From Evansella alkalicola (GTDB lineage: Bacteria; Bacillota; Bacilli; Bacillales; Salisediminibacteriaceae): DNA of 64,000 nt. The stretch is taken from NCBI RefSeq assembly GCF_019042735.1, contig NZ_JAHQCR010000010.1:3754-67753 (forward strand), in the 5' to 3' direction. Every line of letters starts with the position of its first letter. Positions within the stretch are counted from its first letter, which is position 1. Below the pieces are notes generated by a model. That model was not told the origin of the DNA, did no database searches, and worked only from the letters and a program-made list of their open reading frames with translations. Shown in pieces: positions 6,927 to 16,043 of this stretch. A program made the translations under genes and the position numbers.

Positions 6927-9075
6927 TAAAAATCAAGAATTTAATGAAATGGCTACTGAAACAAAAACATATCGTGTAGAAGGCTTCACCTGATTTGACT
7001 GTGCCAAAACATTCGAAGCGAATGTAAAACACCTGGATGGTGTTTATGATGCAAAAGTAAATTTCGGTGCTTCCAAAATAACCGTTAAAGGAAATGTTTC
7101 TTTGAAAGCACTGGAAAAGGCAGGAGCTTTTGAAGATCTGAAATTGCGTGACGAGAAGGAACAAGCAATAGTAAGAATTCCATTTTGGAAGCAAAAAGCT
7201 AATATAAAAGTTTATGTTTCTATTACTTTATTAATTGCTAGCCTTGTTTTAGCTGAAGTTATGGAGGCAGAAAGTGTTCTTCCTACTATAGGAATTTCAT
7301 TTGCAATCATCATAGGTGGATATTCCTTGTTTATAAAAGGGATTCACAATCTAGTAAGGTTAATATTTGATATGCATACTCTAATGACAGTAGCTATCAT
7401 TGGGGCGTCCATAATTGGTGAGTGGACAGAAGGTGCGATTGTGGTTATCCTTTTTGCTATAAGTGAAGCATTAGAGAGATATTCCATTGATAAAGCACGT
7501 AAATCTATAGAATATTTAATGGAGATTGCTCCTAAAGAGGCATTAATTCGTAGAAACAACAAGGAACAGAAGATTCATGTCGATAACATCGAAATTGGTG
7601 ACATCATGATAGTAAAACCAGGGCAAAAATTAGCGATGGATGGAAAAATAATAAAGGGATTTTCTACAATAAATCAAGCAGCTATTACAGGGGAAAGTAT
7701 ACCAGTTACAAAAACAGTAAACGATGAGGTGTTTGCTGGAACGTTTAACGAGGATGGTTTACTAGAAGTCAAAATCACAAAACTTGTAGAAGATACAACC
7801 ATAGCAAAAATTATATATTTAGTAGAAGAGGCCCAGGCTGAAAAGGCACCATCGCAGGCGTTTGTCGATAAGTTTGCCATGTACTATACACCAGCAATCA
7901 TCATATTAGCATTCTTAATTATTATAATTCCACCTTTATTTTTCCAAGGAGATTGGAGTTATTGGATCTATTTAGGGCTTGCAACTCTGGTTGTCGGCTG
8001 CCCTTGCGCATTAGTAATCTCTACCCCAATTGCAGTCGTTACTGCTATTGGAAATGCGGCCAGAAATGGTGTTTTAATCAAAGGGGGAGTACATCTAGAA
8101 GAAGCAGGTGCAGTAGAGGCTATTGCTTTTGACAAAACTGGTACTTTAACAAAAGGAATTCCATCTGTGACTAATATTATCCCATTTGGGGAAGGGGACA
8201 CTGATGAATATTTGGCTATCACTTCAGCTATTGAAAGTGGTTCCCAACACCCACTTGCATCTGCCATTATTAAAATGGCTAATGATAATGAAATTGAGTT
8301 CCATCAACTGATTGTTGATGATTTCCAATCAATGAAGAGGGGCATCAAAGCAAAGGTAAAGGATAATGTATATTATATTGGGAGTCCATCTCTTTTTAAA
8401 GAATTTCACCACTCATTGGAAAAGGAACTAGAAGATAAAATCGATAAGTTTCAGACTGAAGGAAAAACCGTCATTATCTTAGGGACAATGAAGGAGATCT
8501 TATTAGTAATAGCTATAGCTGATGAGATAAGAGAAACATCTAAGGAAGTCATCAAGGAATTAAATGAATTATCTATTAGAACTATCATGCTAACTGGTGA
8601 TAATAAAAGGACAGCAGCAGCGATAGGAAAAAAAGTTGGTGTAGAATTTATAAAAGCTGATTTACTTCCAGAAGATAAATTAAACGCCATCAGAGAACTC
8701 AGGGGACACCGTAAAAGTGTTGCGATGGTTGGAGATGGCGTAAACGACGCTCCTGCTTTGGCTGCATCAAATGTCGGGGTAGCAATGGGAGGAGCTGGAA
8801 CAGATACTGCGTTGGAAACTGCAGATATTGCATTAATGTCAGATGATTTAAGTAAGTTGCCATACACGATTAACCTCAGTCGTAAAGCATTAAATATCAT
8901 TAAGCAAAACATTATATTTTCTTTAGTAATTAAAACTATTGCTTTATTATTGATTGTACCTGGATGGTTAACACTTTGGATCGCAATATTTGCAGATATG
9001 GGAGCAACGTTACTTGTAACGTTTAACAGTTTAAGGTTAATGGGGTTTAGGGAAGGAAAATACAAGCTGAAGTAA
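6919..9075 (+). CDS. cadA: CadA-type Cd/Zn/Pb P1B-ATPase with in-frame TGA in the HMA motif (candidate selenoprotein)
   Basis: A membrane ATPase exporting soft divalent metals. From TTG 6919, overlapping the cadC stop, the product is 718 residues, close to the roughly 727 of staphylococcal CadA. The N-terminal HMA domain reads YRVEGFT, TGA (6991-6993, codon 25), FDCAKTFEANVKHL; CadA homologues have Cys at the TGA, giving GFTCxxC. The rest is intact: TGES actuator loop, Cys361-Pro-Cys363 in the transport helix, phosphorylated Asp405 in DKTGTLT, a phospho-domain hinge TGDN and GDGVNDAPAL. Starting at ATG 7102 would delete most of the HMA domain. As with the frnE-like gene, recoding to selenocysteine explains the pattern better than decay, but it is not proven. 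Confidence 0.85.
7009..7045 (+). promoter_or_regulatory. Candidate SECIS-like double hairpin in cadA
   Basis: ACATTCG (7009-7015) pairs perfectly with CGAATGT (7019-7025) around AAG. One base later AAACACC (7027-7033) pairs perfectly with GGTGTTT (7039-7045) around TGGAT. The first loop begins 23 bases after the TGA at 6991-6993, the second 41 bases after. The second loop matches the TGGAG loop in the frnE-like gene. Which hairpin would act in recoding is unclear. Confidence 0.5.
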
Positions 9076-9210
9076 CGCAGTTTCGAGAATGAACTAAAAA
9101 GGTAAACTAATAATAACCCCTATATAGAAAAGGGATAAATGTTAAAATATACTTGAATTCACATGAGGCTGGAATGATTTGACACTGAATTTGAAAGGAG
9201 GGAATTTTTC

Positions 9211-10878
9211 TTGGGTAGAAGAATTAGAAACCTTCAACGTTATCGTGAGATTACTATTGCTTTTTCTAGGAATGGTTTTAATTATCTTGTTCGTGACTTA
9301 GGTTTATATGAAATTGTATCCATCCCTAAACGTTTGTTTCTAAAGGAACCTAAAACGGAGAAGAAATCAACGGGCGAGAGATTACGTCACTTCTTAGAGG
9401 AGTTAGGACCAACGTTTGTAAAATTGGGTCAACTTGCTAGTACTCGGCCAGACCTATTACCACCAGACATCATTAAAGAACTTGAGAAACTACAAGATGG
9501 GGTTAAGCCTTTCTCTTATGATGAGGTGAAAGAAATTATTGAGGAAGAACTGGATAAACCTGTTGAGGATGTATTTAAGGAATTTCATAAGGAGCCACTA
9601 GGATCGGCTTCTATTGGACAAGTACATTATGCCGTTTTAACTACTGGAGAGAAAGTGGCTGTCAAAATTCAACGACCTTCTGTTGAAAAGATTATTCAAT
9701 CGGATTTGGAGATTCTTCATCAGTTGGCTGTTTTAGCAGAAAGTAGGGTAGATTGGGCTGCTAGATATCGTTTAAAAGATATCGTCAAGGAGTTTTCCAA
9801 AGCAATAATAGCTGAATTAGATTATACAGTTGAAGGACGTAATGCTGATAGGATTTCAAAACAATTTCAAGCAGATCCAACTGTCTATGTTCCCCATGTT
9901 TACTGGGAACATTCAACTAAAAAGATATTAACAATGGAATATTTAAAAGGAACTAAACTTAAGGATTATGATAGCTTTGATTATCTTGATAAAAAAGTAT
10001 TAGCTGAAAGAATAGCAAATTCTTATTTTCATCAAGTGCTTCTTGAAGGCTTCTTTCATGGTGATCCACACCCAGGCAACATATCTGTGTTGCCTACCAA
10101 TGTGATCGGGTTTATGGATTTTGGTATGGTGGGGCGTCTTAGTCCAGAAATGCAGGACCATTTTGCATCATTAGTTATTGCAGTCATGCGTAAAAATACA
10201 GAAGGAGTTATCCGAGCAATTGATCGAATGGGACTTATACCAGATGAAACAGATATGCAGCAACTTCATTTAGATGTGGATGAAGTAAGGGAAAAGTATT
10301 ACGATGTTCCATTAAGTCAAGTCAGTCTTGGCGATGCTATCAATGACCTATTTTCGATTGCTCACAAGCATCAAATATTAATACCAACGGACTTAACACT
10401 ATTAGGAAAAACCTTGTTAACGGTGGAAAGTATTGTAGAGAAGTTGGATCCTGAGATGAGTATCATACATATTGCAGAACCTTATGGGAAACAGCTCTTA
10501 ATGAATCGTCTTCATCCAAATAACATTGCTTCTAGAATAGCAGGTGAGATTGGTGATTATGGTGAAAGTCTCATTACGCTACCGAAGCAACTAAAAGAGA
10601 TTACAGAAATACTTAAAAAAGGTAAGCTTCCTGTTGAAATATCAGTTCCAAAAGTTGATTTATTTTTAACTAAGTTGGATCGCATTAGTAACCGCTTGTC
10701 TTTCAGTATTGTCTTACTCTCATTTAGTATTATAATGGTGGGCCTCATCATTGGATCTGCTTTAGGTGGACAATCAAGTGTACTCTGGAATGTACCCGCT
10801 ATTGAAATTGGTTTTATTGTAGCGCTACTGATGTTTTTAGGTCTGCTTTATTCAATCTTTAAATCAGGTAGATTTTAG
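9211..10878 (+). CDS. ABC1/UbiB-family atypical kinase (AarF-like)
   Basis: A 555-residue member of the UbiB/ADCK family, protein-kinase-like ATPases linked to quinone or lipid biology and usually membrane-associated. The family KxGQ motif is FVKLGQLASTRPDLLP. Nucleotide-binding and catalytic blocks are GSASIGQVH, VAVKIQRP, the catalytic loop FFHGDPHPGNI and metal-binding DFGMVGRL. Two membrane segments near residues 500-550 (IVLLSFSIIMVGLIIGSAL and the final hydrophobic stretch) anchor the C terminus. The TTG start follows AAAGGAGGG by eight bases. It is monocistronic. Substrate unknown in Bacillaceae. Confidence 0.88.
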   Translation: MGRRIRNLQRYREITIAFSRNGFNYLVRDLGLYEIVSIPKRLFLKEPKTEKKSTGERLRHFLEELGPTFVKLGQLASTRPDLLPPDIIKELEKLQDGVKPFSYDEVKEIIEEELDKPVEDVFKEFHKEPLGSASIGQVHYAVLTTGEKVAVKIQRPSVEKIIQSDLEILHQLAVLAESRVDWAARYRLKDIVKEFSKAIIAELDYTVEGRNADRISKQFQADPTVYVPHVYWEHSTKKILTMEYLKGTKLKDYDSFDYLDKKVLAERIANSYFHQVLLEGFFHGDPHPGNISVLPTNVIGFMDFGMVGRLSPEMQDHFASLVIAVMRKNTEGVIRAIDRMGLIPDETDMQQLHLDVDEVREKYYDVPLSQVSLGDAINDLFSIAHKHQILIPTDLTLLGKTLLTVESIVEKLDPEMSIIHIAEPYGKQLLMNRLHPNNIASRIAGEIGDYGESLITLPKQLKEITEILKKGKLPVEISVPKVDLFLTKLDRISNRLSFSIVLLSFSIIMVGLIIGSALGGQSSVLWNVPAIEIGFIVALLMFLGLLYSIFKSGRF

Positions 10879-10893
10879 TTAAAAGAATATGAG

Positions 10894-10935
10894 TAAAAAG
10901 GGAAGGGAAAGACGACGTTTCGTACACCCCTTCCC
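10894..10935 (-). terminator. Terminator of the ECF sigma/anti-sigma operon
   Basis: GGGAAGGG and CCCTTCCC pair. Read on the minus strand the stem is followed by a T run, so it serves the operon ending at 10961; it could also help end the UbiB transcript. Confidence 0.7.
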
Positions 10936-10960
10936 AAGCCTTAAATCTCATTTTTAACCA

Positions 10961-12376
10961 TTAATCGTGCGTTTCTATTGTTTCAATTAATTCTTCAAAC
11001 ATACGTAATCGTTGGCTGTATACTCCACCGTTATAATCTGATCTATCTGCATGTTTGTGAATGTAGTACCAGTCACCTGATAACTCGAAAAGATTAAACC
11101 AGCCATCAATAAAAGCTTCGTCCATACCGCTGTAGTATGAGTAGTGATAAGGTTGACCACCACCTAAATCTTCATAATAGCCGAGATCTATGTTGAATGA
11201 AGAGAACATAATCTCTTTTGCATGATCAAGTTGGAAGCTATCTTTAAGTTTCCCAAATGCATAAAAACTATTTTCTGAAACATTGTCCTCAGTGAAACGA
11301 AACTCAGTAAAATACTCGTGTTCTATTCTTTCCACATTCGTACCAACTGGAAGGTAGCTCGATATCCCCAACTCTTCATTTATATATAGTTCAACAGGAA
11401 CCTCTTCGTATCCAAAAGCCCCTATTGGGAGAATAACGCTCTGAGTAATGGGCCTATTATAAGTTGTCGGGTCACTTTCACCTTCTGATCCATGAACTAC
11501 ATAAGGTGGTGAATCTTGAATGATCATGAAAGATAATACGATCCATGAGATTGCCCAACTTTCTTGTTGATTTAAAGGTATATCTACAGTGAACACCATT
11601 GGTTGACCGTATATCTCTCCAATATACAACTCCATAAAGCGCTCATTTTCTTCATCAATGAAGGCATAAATTTCAGCTTCTTCCATATTTATCGGAAGAA
11701 TTTCATCGTGTGGAAATCCTATATCAAAGTTTATCCTAATCTCATTAGTTAGAAGAGTATTAGGAATCTTAGTTGATTTAACGTTGGATACGGCTATATT
11801 GGAAATGAAATCATCTATAATTTCTTCTTGATATGAAGAATCCATTTCATTAAACAAGTAGAGATTCATGTTTTCTGAATTAGTACCGTTTATTTTTGCT
11901 ATATTTATTTTTTCATTATCCGTATTCTCCACGGACCATCCCGTAGGCAGTCTAATCGTTAAACTATCATTACTAATATCATGGTATCCCAATGAATTAA
12001 TATCTTCATAATCATAAGGGTATTTATTTAGTACCTTTTCTAATACATCGTTGTTTTCTCTAATGTCATTTAATACAAAGGATCTATCACTCACGCTCTG
12101 TTGCACTTCTACATTGGGATCTAAAGATTCGTTTTGGAAAAAGTCATTGTAAACTAATAACATCGCTATGGAAGCAGCCAAAATAGAAGAAGTACTTATA
12201 ATAAAACGATAACGAACTTTGTACCACTTTTTCTTTTTCTTTTGTATTCTTATAGAATGATTAATCCCATTTTTAAAAGCTTGTAAACTTTTTTGACGTA
12301 TTTCATTTGAAGCTCTCATTGTATTTTGCTGTAGTATTTTCTGGAGCTCTTTTTCATGCACTTTGTTATTACTCAA
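10961..12376 (-). CDS. Membrane-anchored anti-sigma factor-like protein
   Basis: A 471-residue protein with a cytosolic N-terminal part (about 1-50), one transmembrane helix near 52-72 (FIISTSSILAASIAMLLVY) and a large extracytoplasmic domain of about 390 residues rich in acidic and aromatic residues. Position and topology fit an anti-sigma factor for the ECF sigma upstream. The TTG start overlaps the sigma stop by 8 bases and lies eight bases from GGAGGT. The large outer domain shows no catalytic motif I recognise; it may be a sensor. Confidence 0.72.
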   Translation of the reverse strand: MSNNKVHEKELQKILQQNTMRASNEIRQKSLQAFKNGINHSIRIQKKKKKWYKVRYRFIISTSSILAASIAMLLVYNDFFQNESLDPNVEVQQSVSDRSFVLNDIRENNDVLEKVLNKYPYDYEDINSLGYHDISNDSLTIRLPTGWSVENTDNEKINIAKINGTNSENMNLYLFNEMDSSYQEEIIDDFISNIAVSNVKSTKIPNTLLTNEIRINFDIGFPHDEILPINMEEAEIYAFIDEENERFMELYIGEIYGQPMVFTVDIPLNQQESWAISWIVLSFMIIQDSPPYVVHGSEGESDPTTYNRPITQSVILPIGAFGYEEVPVELYINEELGISSYLPVGTNVERIEHEYFTEFRFTEDNVSENSFYAFGKLKDSFQLDHAKEIMFSSFNIDLGYYEDLGGGQPYHYSYYSGMDEAFIDGWFNLFELSGDWYYIHKHADRSDYNGGVYSQRLRMFEELIETIETHD

Positions 12377-12926
12377 CTCCCTGCACCTCCAATTTCACTT
12401 TTTCAATCAAAGTTTGTTTTGCCCTACGCTGCATGGCCTTTACCGAAAGAACTGATTTACCCATCACCTGGGCGGTTTCTTTTATTGAGAATCCTTCAAA
12501 GAAGCGTAAGTGCAATATAGATTTATAGTGACTTGGCAGTTGATCTATCATTTGAATGACTTTGTCTACTTCAACTTTGCGAAGAACCGTATCTTCCGCA
12601 GCTTCACTATGACCAACGATTTCCTCTAGATTCTCTAGTTCCAATGGAACAGATAATTGTGCTTTTTTTTTCGTGCGATAATAATCAATGACAGTATTAC
12701 GAGCAATTTTAAATAACCATGTTTTAAATGTGGATTTGCCTTCAAAACGATGAAGCTCTTTTGAGACTTTAAAAAACACGTCCTGTAATAGCTCTTCTGT
12801 GTCATGGTAACTATTTGTTTGTATGTATATATAATGAAATATTCGATCTACATATCGCTCATGCAACCGTTCCAGTGCGACTTGATCTCCATCAAGGCTG
12901 TCACGAATAAGTTCGTAATCATTCAT
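12369..12926 (-). CDS. ECF-type RNA polymerase sigma factor
   Basis: A 185-residue sigma-70 family factor with only regions 2 and 4. Region 2 includes DTEELLQDVFFKV and the -10 recognition stretch FKTWLFKIARNTVIDYYR. Region 4 includes LPSHYKSILHLRFFEGFS and the HTH IKETAQVMGKSVLSVKAMQRRA. It is preceded by AAAAGGAGG and followed, with overlap, by its presumed anti-sigma factor. The promoter upstream shares an ECF-like sequence with the divergent gene at 13117, suggesting autoregulation. Confidence 0.92.
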   Translation of the reverse strand: MNDYELIRDSLDGDQVALERLHERYVDRIFHYIYIQTNSYHDTEELLQDVFFKVSKELHRFEGKSTFKTWLFKIARNTVIDYYRTKKKAQLSVPLELENLEEIVGHSEAAEDTVLRKVEVDKVIQMIDQLPSHYKSILHLRFFEGFSIKETAQVMGKSVLSVKAMQRRAKQTLIEKVKLEVQGVE

Positions 12927-12953
12927 CTATGAAATCCTCCTTTTGCACTCATA

Positions 12954-12986
12954 ATTATAGACGAAACGATATGAAAAAGGATGCTC
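12954..12986 (-). promoter_or_regulatory. Putative ECF promoter of the sigma operon
   Basis: On the minus strand AGCATC, a 16-base spacer beginning CTTTTTC, then CGTCTATAAT. The spacer length and CGTC -10 fit ECF promoters. The same CCTTTTTC-N9-CGTCTATAAT arrangement occurs on the plus strand at 13060-13087. Confidence 0.65.
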
Positions 12987-13055
12987 ACAAAATTTATAAA
13001 ATCTTGATGGTTTGCCCTAATAAGATAGATTAGTAGCATGTGGATCAAATAATAA

Positions 13056-13087
13056 CGACACCTTTTTCTATTGTTTACGTCTATAAT
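13056..13087 (+). promoter_or_regulatory. Putative ECF promoter of the divergent gene
   Basis: CGACAC, a 16-base spacer beginning CTTTTTC, then CGTCTATAAT, about 30 bases before the start of the 13117 gene. It matches the promoter of the divergent sigma operon, making that gene a probable regulon member. Confidence 0.65.
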
Positions 13088-13116
13088 AAGAGATAGGTAT
13101 AGGAGGTTATTACAAA

Positions 13117-13701
13117 ATGAGTAAAACGAAATGGTTTACTGTTACGTTATTATTTTTAATTATAGGTATAGGCAGTTACATATTACTAACAAGTGACAAA
13201 ATCGAAGAAGATTCTATTGATACTGATAGTGAAGCTATTGAAAATGAAGTGGAAGATATAGAGATAGATCAGCTTAACTCAGAGCATCATGAAGGAAACA
13301 GTGAGGAAGTAATTGCGGGCAATGCACCAACAGTGGAGGAAGTGGAAGAAGACTTTCCTTTAAACTTGCCTGAACATGCCGTGCAGAATTATATACACTG
13401 GATGTCACATCAGAAGATTCATGCAGATCAAAAATGGGGGAAGATGCTGATTACTGAAGAAAGAATAAATAGATTGTTAGAAGTTGTAGAAGTAAATGAA
13501 TATAGACATGAAGAAACATATAGGGATATATTGCTTCGATGGCAAAAAGGGGATTTTAGCAAAGCGGTAGAAGATCACAATGCTATTTGGAGGTTGCAAA
13601 ATGGAACAATTGGTGAAGCAGAACGCCTATTAACGGAAGAAGAAGAAATGGAATATATAAATAGACATTTCAAAACTGAAGAGGAAGAAGAGGATAGGTA
13701 A
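13117..13701 (+). CDS. Membrane-anchored DUF6241-like protein
   Basis: A 194-residue protein with an N-terminal membrane anchor (residues about 6-25), a low-complexity acidic linker (about 26-85) and a folded C-terminal domain (about 86-180: NLPEHAVQNYIHWMSHQK, WGKMLITEERINRLL, LLRWQKGDFSKAVEDHNAIW, GTIGEAERLL). The domain resembles DUF6241 of bacilli, of unknown function; I give this name with moderate confidence. It faces outside the cell. Its promoter shares an ECF sequence with the adjacent sigma operon, so it probably belongs to an envelope response. Confidence 0.7.
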   Translation: MSKTKWFTVTLLFLIIGIGSYILLTSDKIEEDSIDTDSEAIENEVEDIEIDQLNSEHHEGNSEEVIAGNAPTVEEVEEDFPLNLPEHAVQNYIHWMSHQKIHADQKWGKMLITEERINRLLEVVEVNEYRHEETYRDILLRWQKGDFSKAVEDHNAIWRLQNGTIGEAERLLTEEEEMEYINRHFKTEEEEEDR

Positions 13702-13710
13702 ATATAAATA

Positions 13711-13759
13711 AAAGAGACGTTTCTCTTCTTAGGTACTCTAAAAAGAAAAACGTCTCTTT
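13711..13759. terminator. Bidirectional terminator
   Basis: AAAGAGACGTTT and AAACGTCTCTTT form a long stem between two convergent genes, with A/T runs on both sides. Confidence 0.85.
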
Positions 13760-13761
13760 GT

Positions 13762-14706
13762 TTATGCTGTATACTCTCTCACTATATTATTGATAATGGT
13801 TTGAACTGGTAGAATGTCATTAATTTCATGAGCCCGTGAACCACAAAAAACTAATCCTTCTTCAGCATCTCCATGAAGTGAGGTTAATAATGAATCTAAA
13901 ATACAAAAACGGTGGGAACAACTTTTTAAACATGTATAGCACTTATCAATTTTAACTTTTTTATCATTACTTATTTTATCGGTAAAAGTATTCTTGATAG
14001 CTCGCCCTTCTAAGCCGACAACAGATTTGATGAGTGTTGTGTCTCCTTCTTTTGCATCTAAATACTTCTTTTTAAAAGAGAGGGGAGCATCACATTCTTC
14101 GCTTGCTACAAACCTACTACCCATTTGTACTCCTGATGCACCCATTTCAATAGCTTTTTTGACATCAGCTCCTGTTAAAATCCCCCCTGCAGCAATAACT
14201 GGGATGTCCACTGCATCAATAACTTCTGGTAAAATTTCAAATAAAGGTCGATCAGTTCCTAAATGACCACCTGCTTCAAATCCTTCTACAACAACAGCTG
14301 CAGCACCTAATCGCTGTGACATTTTAGCTAATTTTCCTGAAGATACAATAGAAATAACTGGAATATTGTATTCTCTTCCCCAAGAATACATATCTCTAGA
14401 AATACCAGCACCTGATATAACAAAATCTACTCCCTCTTCCATGGCAGCTTTCATTGTTTCAGCAAAATCTGTCATGGCATAAAGAACATTGACACCAATA
14501 TACCCAAACCCCTTTGTTAATTCCCTTGCTTTTCTAATATGTTCTCTCATTTCTTGTATTGGAATACCTGTACCTGAAATGATTCCAATTCCACCAGCAT
14601 TTGCAACAGCTGAAGAAAGACTACTTAAGGAAATACCAACACCCATTCCCCCTTGAATGATTGGTACATCAGGTTCCATATGTGCAATTTTTAATTTAGG
14701 TAACAT
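13762..14706 (-). CDS. Nitronate monooxygenase-family flavoprotein
   Basis: A 314-residue FMN-binding TIM barrel of the 2-nitropropane dioxygenase/FabK-like family. Motifs: PIIQGGMGVGIS at residues 15-26, the SGAGIS region, VVVEGFEAGGHLG with the family His, IPVIAAGGI and the phosphate-binding GASGVQMGSRF. Family members oxidise alkyl nitronates (detoxification) or act as enoyl-ACP reductases. The C-terminal cluster CYTCLKSCSHRFC near residues 255-267 is a possible metal or Fe-S site, also known from a subset of the family. It is monocistronic. Confidence 0.82.
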   Translation of the reverse strand: MLPKLKIAHMEPDVPIIQGGMGVGISLSSLSSAVANAGGIGIISGTGIPIQEMREHIRKARELTKGFGYIGVNVLYAMTDFAETMKAAMEEGVDFVISGAGISRDMYSWGREYNIPVISIVSSGKLAKMSQRLGAAAVVVEGFEAGGHLGTDRPLFEILPEVIDAVDIPVIAAGGILTGADVKKAIEMGASGVQMGSRFVASEECDAPLSFKKKYLDAKEGDTTLIKSVVGLEGRAIKNTFTDKISNDKKVKIDKCYTCLKSCSHRFCILDSLLTSLHGDAEEGLVFCGSRAHEINDILPVQTIINNIVREYTA

Positions 14707-14871
14707 TAACTCGCCCTCATTTCATCAGTAGATAATCTTATGTTAACAATGAGATTCGTGTCGTACAATTGACATTTGTCATATGTTGTTAGGAGTAGGT
14801 CATAAGTATTCTTATAATTAAGGATCGGCCTTCGCAAAGACATCATTATTCTTTAAATATTTCTACAAAAA

Positions 14872-14903
14872 AAGAGCAAGAGGTAGATACCTCTTGCTCT
14901 TTC
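14872..14903 (-). terminator. Terminator after SASP gene (copy 1)
   Basis: AAAGAGCAAGAGGT and ACCTCTTGCTCTTT form a perfect 14-bp stem with a 4-base loop; a T run follows on the minus strand. Confidence 0.92.
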
Positions 14904-14944
14904 AGCCATGTTATACAATTTTTGTTGAGGTGTGAAAAACTAAT

Positions 14945-15139
14945 TTATCGTTGAGTACCGCCAAATTGTTGCTCAGCTTGTTGTACTAAACGCTTCGTAA
15001 TTTCTCCACCTACAGATCCGTTTGCACGAGATGTTGCATCTGCTCCCAATTGAACTCCGAATTCCTCTGCAATCTCATACTTCATTTGATCTAGAGCTTG
15101 CTGTACTCCAGGTACTAAAAGTTGATTATTGTTTGACAT
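14945..15139 (-). CDS. Alpha/beta-type small acid-soluble spore protein (copy 1)
   Basis: A 64-residue DNA-coating protein of the spore core that protects DNA and is degraded at germination by the GPR protease. The family core is seen: MKYEIAEEFGVQLGADATSR near the cleavage region, RANGSVGGEITKRLV, and the tail QQAEQQFGGTQR. It is 59/64 identical to the copy at 16964, which lies in the opposite orientation; their upstream flanks are nearly identical too. Expression is expected in the forespore, and a sigma-G-like promoter is visible. Confidence 0.95.
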   Translation of the reverse strand: MSNNNQLLVPGVQQALDQMKYEIAEEFGVQLGADATSRANGSVGGEITKRLVQQAEQQFGGTQR

Positions 15140-15169
15140 TGGAAATTCCTCCTTTCAATTGTGTAGGCA

Positions 15170-15199
15170 TATTGTGTGAGGATAGCAAAATTATATGCA
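15170..15199 (-). promoter_or_regulatory. Sigma-G-like promoter of SASP copy 1
   Basis: On the minus strand TGCATA, 17 bases, CACAATA. It resembles forespore sigma-G promoters (TGAATA/CATACTA class) and matches the arrangement before copy 2. Confidence 0.5.
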
Positions 15200-15307
15200 G
15201 TAAAATTAATGTAAATATAAACCAATATAATAGTGTTGAATTATTTTTAGATTATCAATAAGCAGTAAGCACTTATTTAATCAAGTGTTTTGGTAGATAT
15301 TTTCGTT

Positions 15308-15838
15308 CTAAGGATTTTTGCACACCAAACCATGTCCCCAATTTAAATGGCCACCAAGTAACACTGTTTGAACAATTTTAGGCATAGTAGTAATATTGGT
15401 GTCTTGCATTTTTAATATTAGGGCAGTGTGTACAAGGCTTTTAGGGGTGCCATCTTTATTAATTTTGTTATCATCGATTAATCCATAGGCAATGCGCATG
15501 GATTCTTCAAAATATTGTCCAGGCGTTAACGTCACATAAAAGGATACGGGTTTATCTGATAAATTACGGAACCTGTGATTAACTTTTGTGGGTACATGTA
15601 AACTATCACCTTTATTATATCCTTTTTCTTCCTCTTCAATAGTGATAGTTAGTTCCCCCTCCAAAACCTCAAAAAATTCTTCAAAAGCTGTATGAAAATG
15701 GAGTGGTGGTCCTTCAGCTTTGGGAGGTAAGTCAACCTTGATTTTTAGATATTCTCCATTAGTCTCATGAAAAGACTCAAGGAAGGTAATTTTTTCACCA
15801 GTTATTCCATTAATGATAAATCGCTCTTCGTTCCCCAT
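15308..15838 (-). CDS. Cupin-domain protein
   Basis: A 176-residue protein with a single central cupin barrel. Motif 1 is PLHFHTAFEEFFEVLEGEL (two His and a Glu as metal ligands) and motif 2 about GDSLHVPTKVNHRFRN. Cupins of this size bind a divalent metal and serve as small enzymes or binding proteins; the substrate cannot be told. Residues 115-176 form an unassigned tail. GGGGGATCC precedes the ATG. It is monocistronic. Confidence 0.8.
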   Translation of the reverse strand: MGNEERFIINGITGEKITFLESFHETNGEYLKIKVDLPPKAEGPPLHFHTAFEEFFEVLEGELTITIEEEEKGYNKGDSLHVPTKVNHRFRNLSDKPVSFYVTLTPGQYFEESMRIAYGLIDDNKINKDGTPKSLVHTALILKMQDTNITTMPKIVQTVLLGGHLNWGHGLVCKNP

Positions 15839-16043
15839 TCTTATGGATCCCCCTTACAATTTTTAGAAAATAATAATTAAAAAGACGTAGATAATAAGTA
15901 TTACGCAATATAAATTTATTATATATTTTGAAAACATATACGGGTAGGTCATTTTCGTCATAAAAGAGTCATATTAAGGTCATACAATGAATGCTTTGGA
16001 ATTTTAATAAGTAACATTAAAAATGAAAGTTGGGTGTGTTTTT

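Noticed and set aside
5730..6993. The TGAs in the frnE-like gene and cadA as simple pseudogene mutations or sequencing errors
   Set aside because: Not excluded, but less likely: both hit the first Cys of a CxxC, both genes are otherwise intact, and both have following hairpins. Kept as the main alternative.
5730..6993. TGA as a generally reassigned codon (for example Trp)
   Set aside because: TGA ends several ordinary genes in the window at family-typical lengths (48434-48436, 48867-48869, 50536-50538), and the expected residue at both odd sites is Cys, not Trp.
7344..9065. Minus-strand frames inside cadA
   Set aside because: Shadow frames with Ser/Ala-rich low-complexity translation opposite a well-supported gene; the same applies to similar antisense frames across the window.
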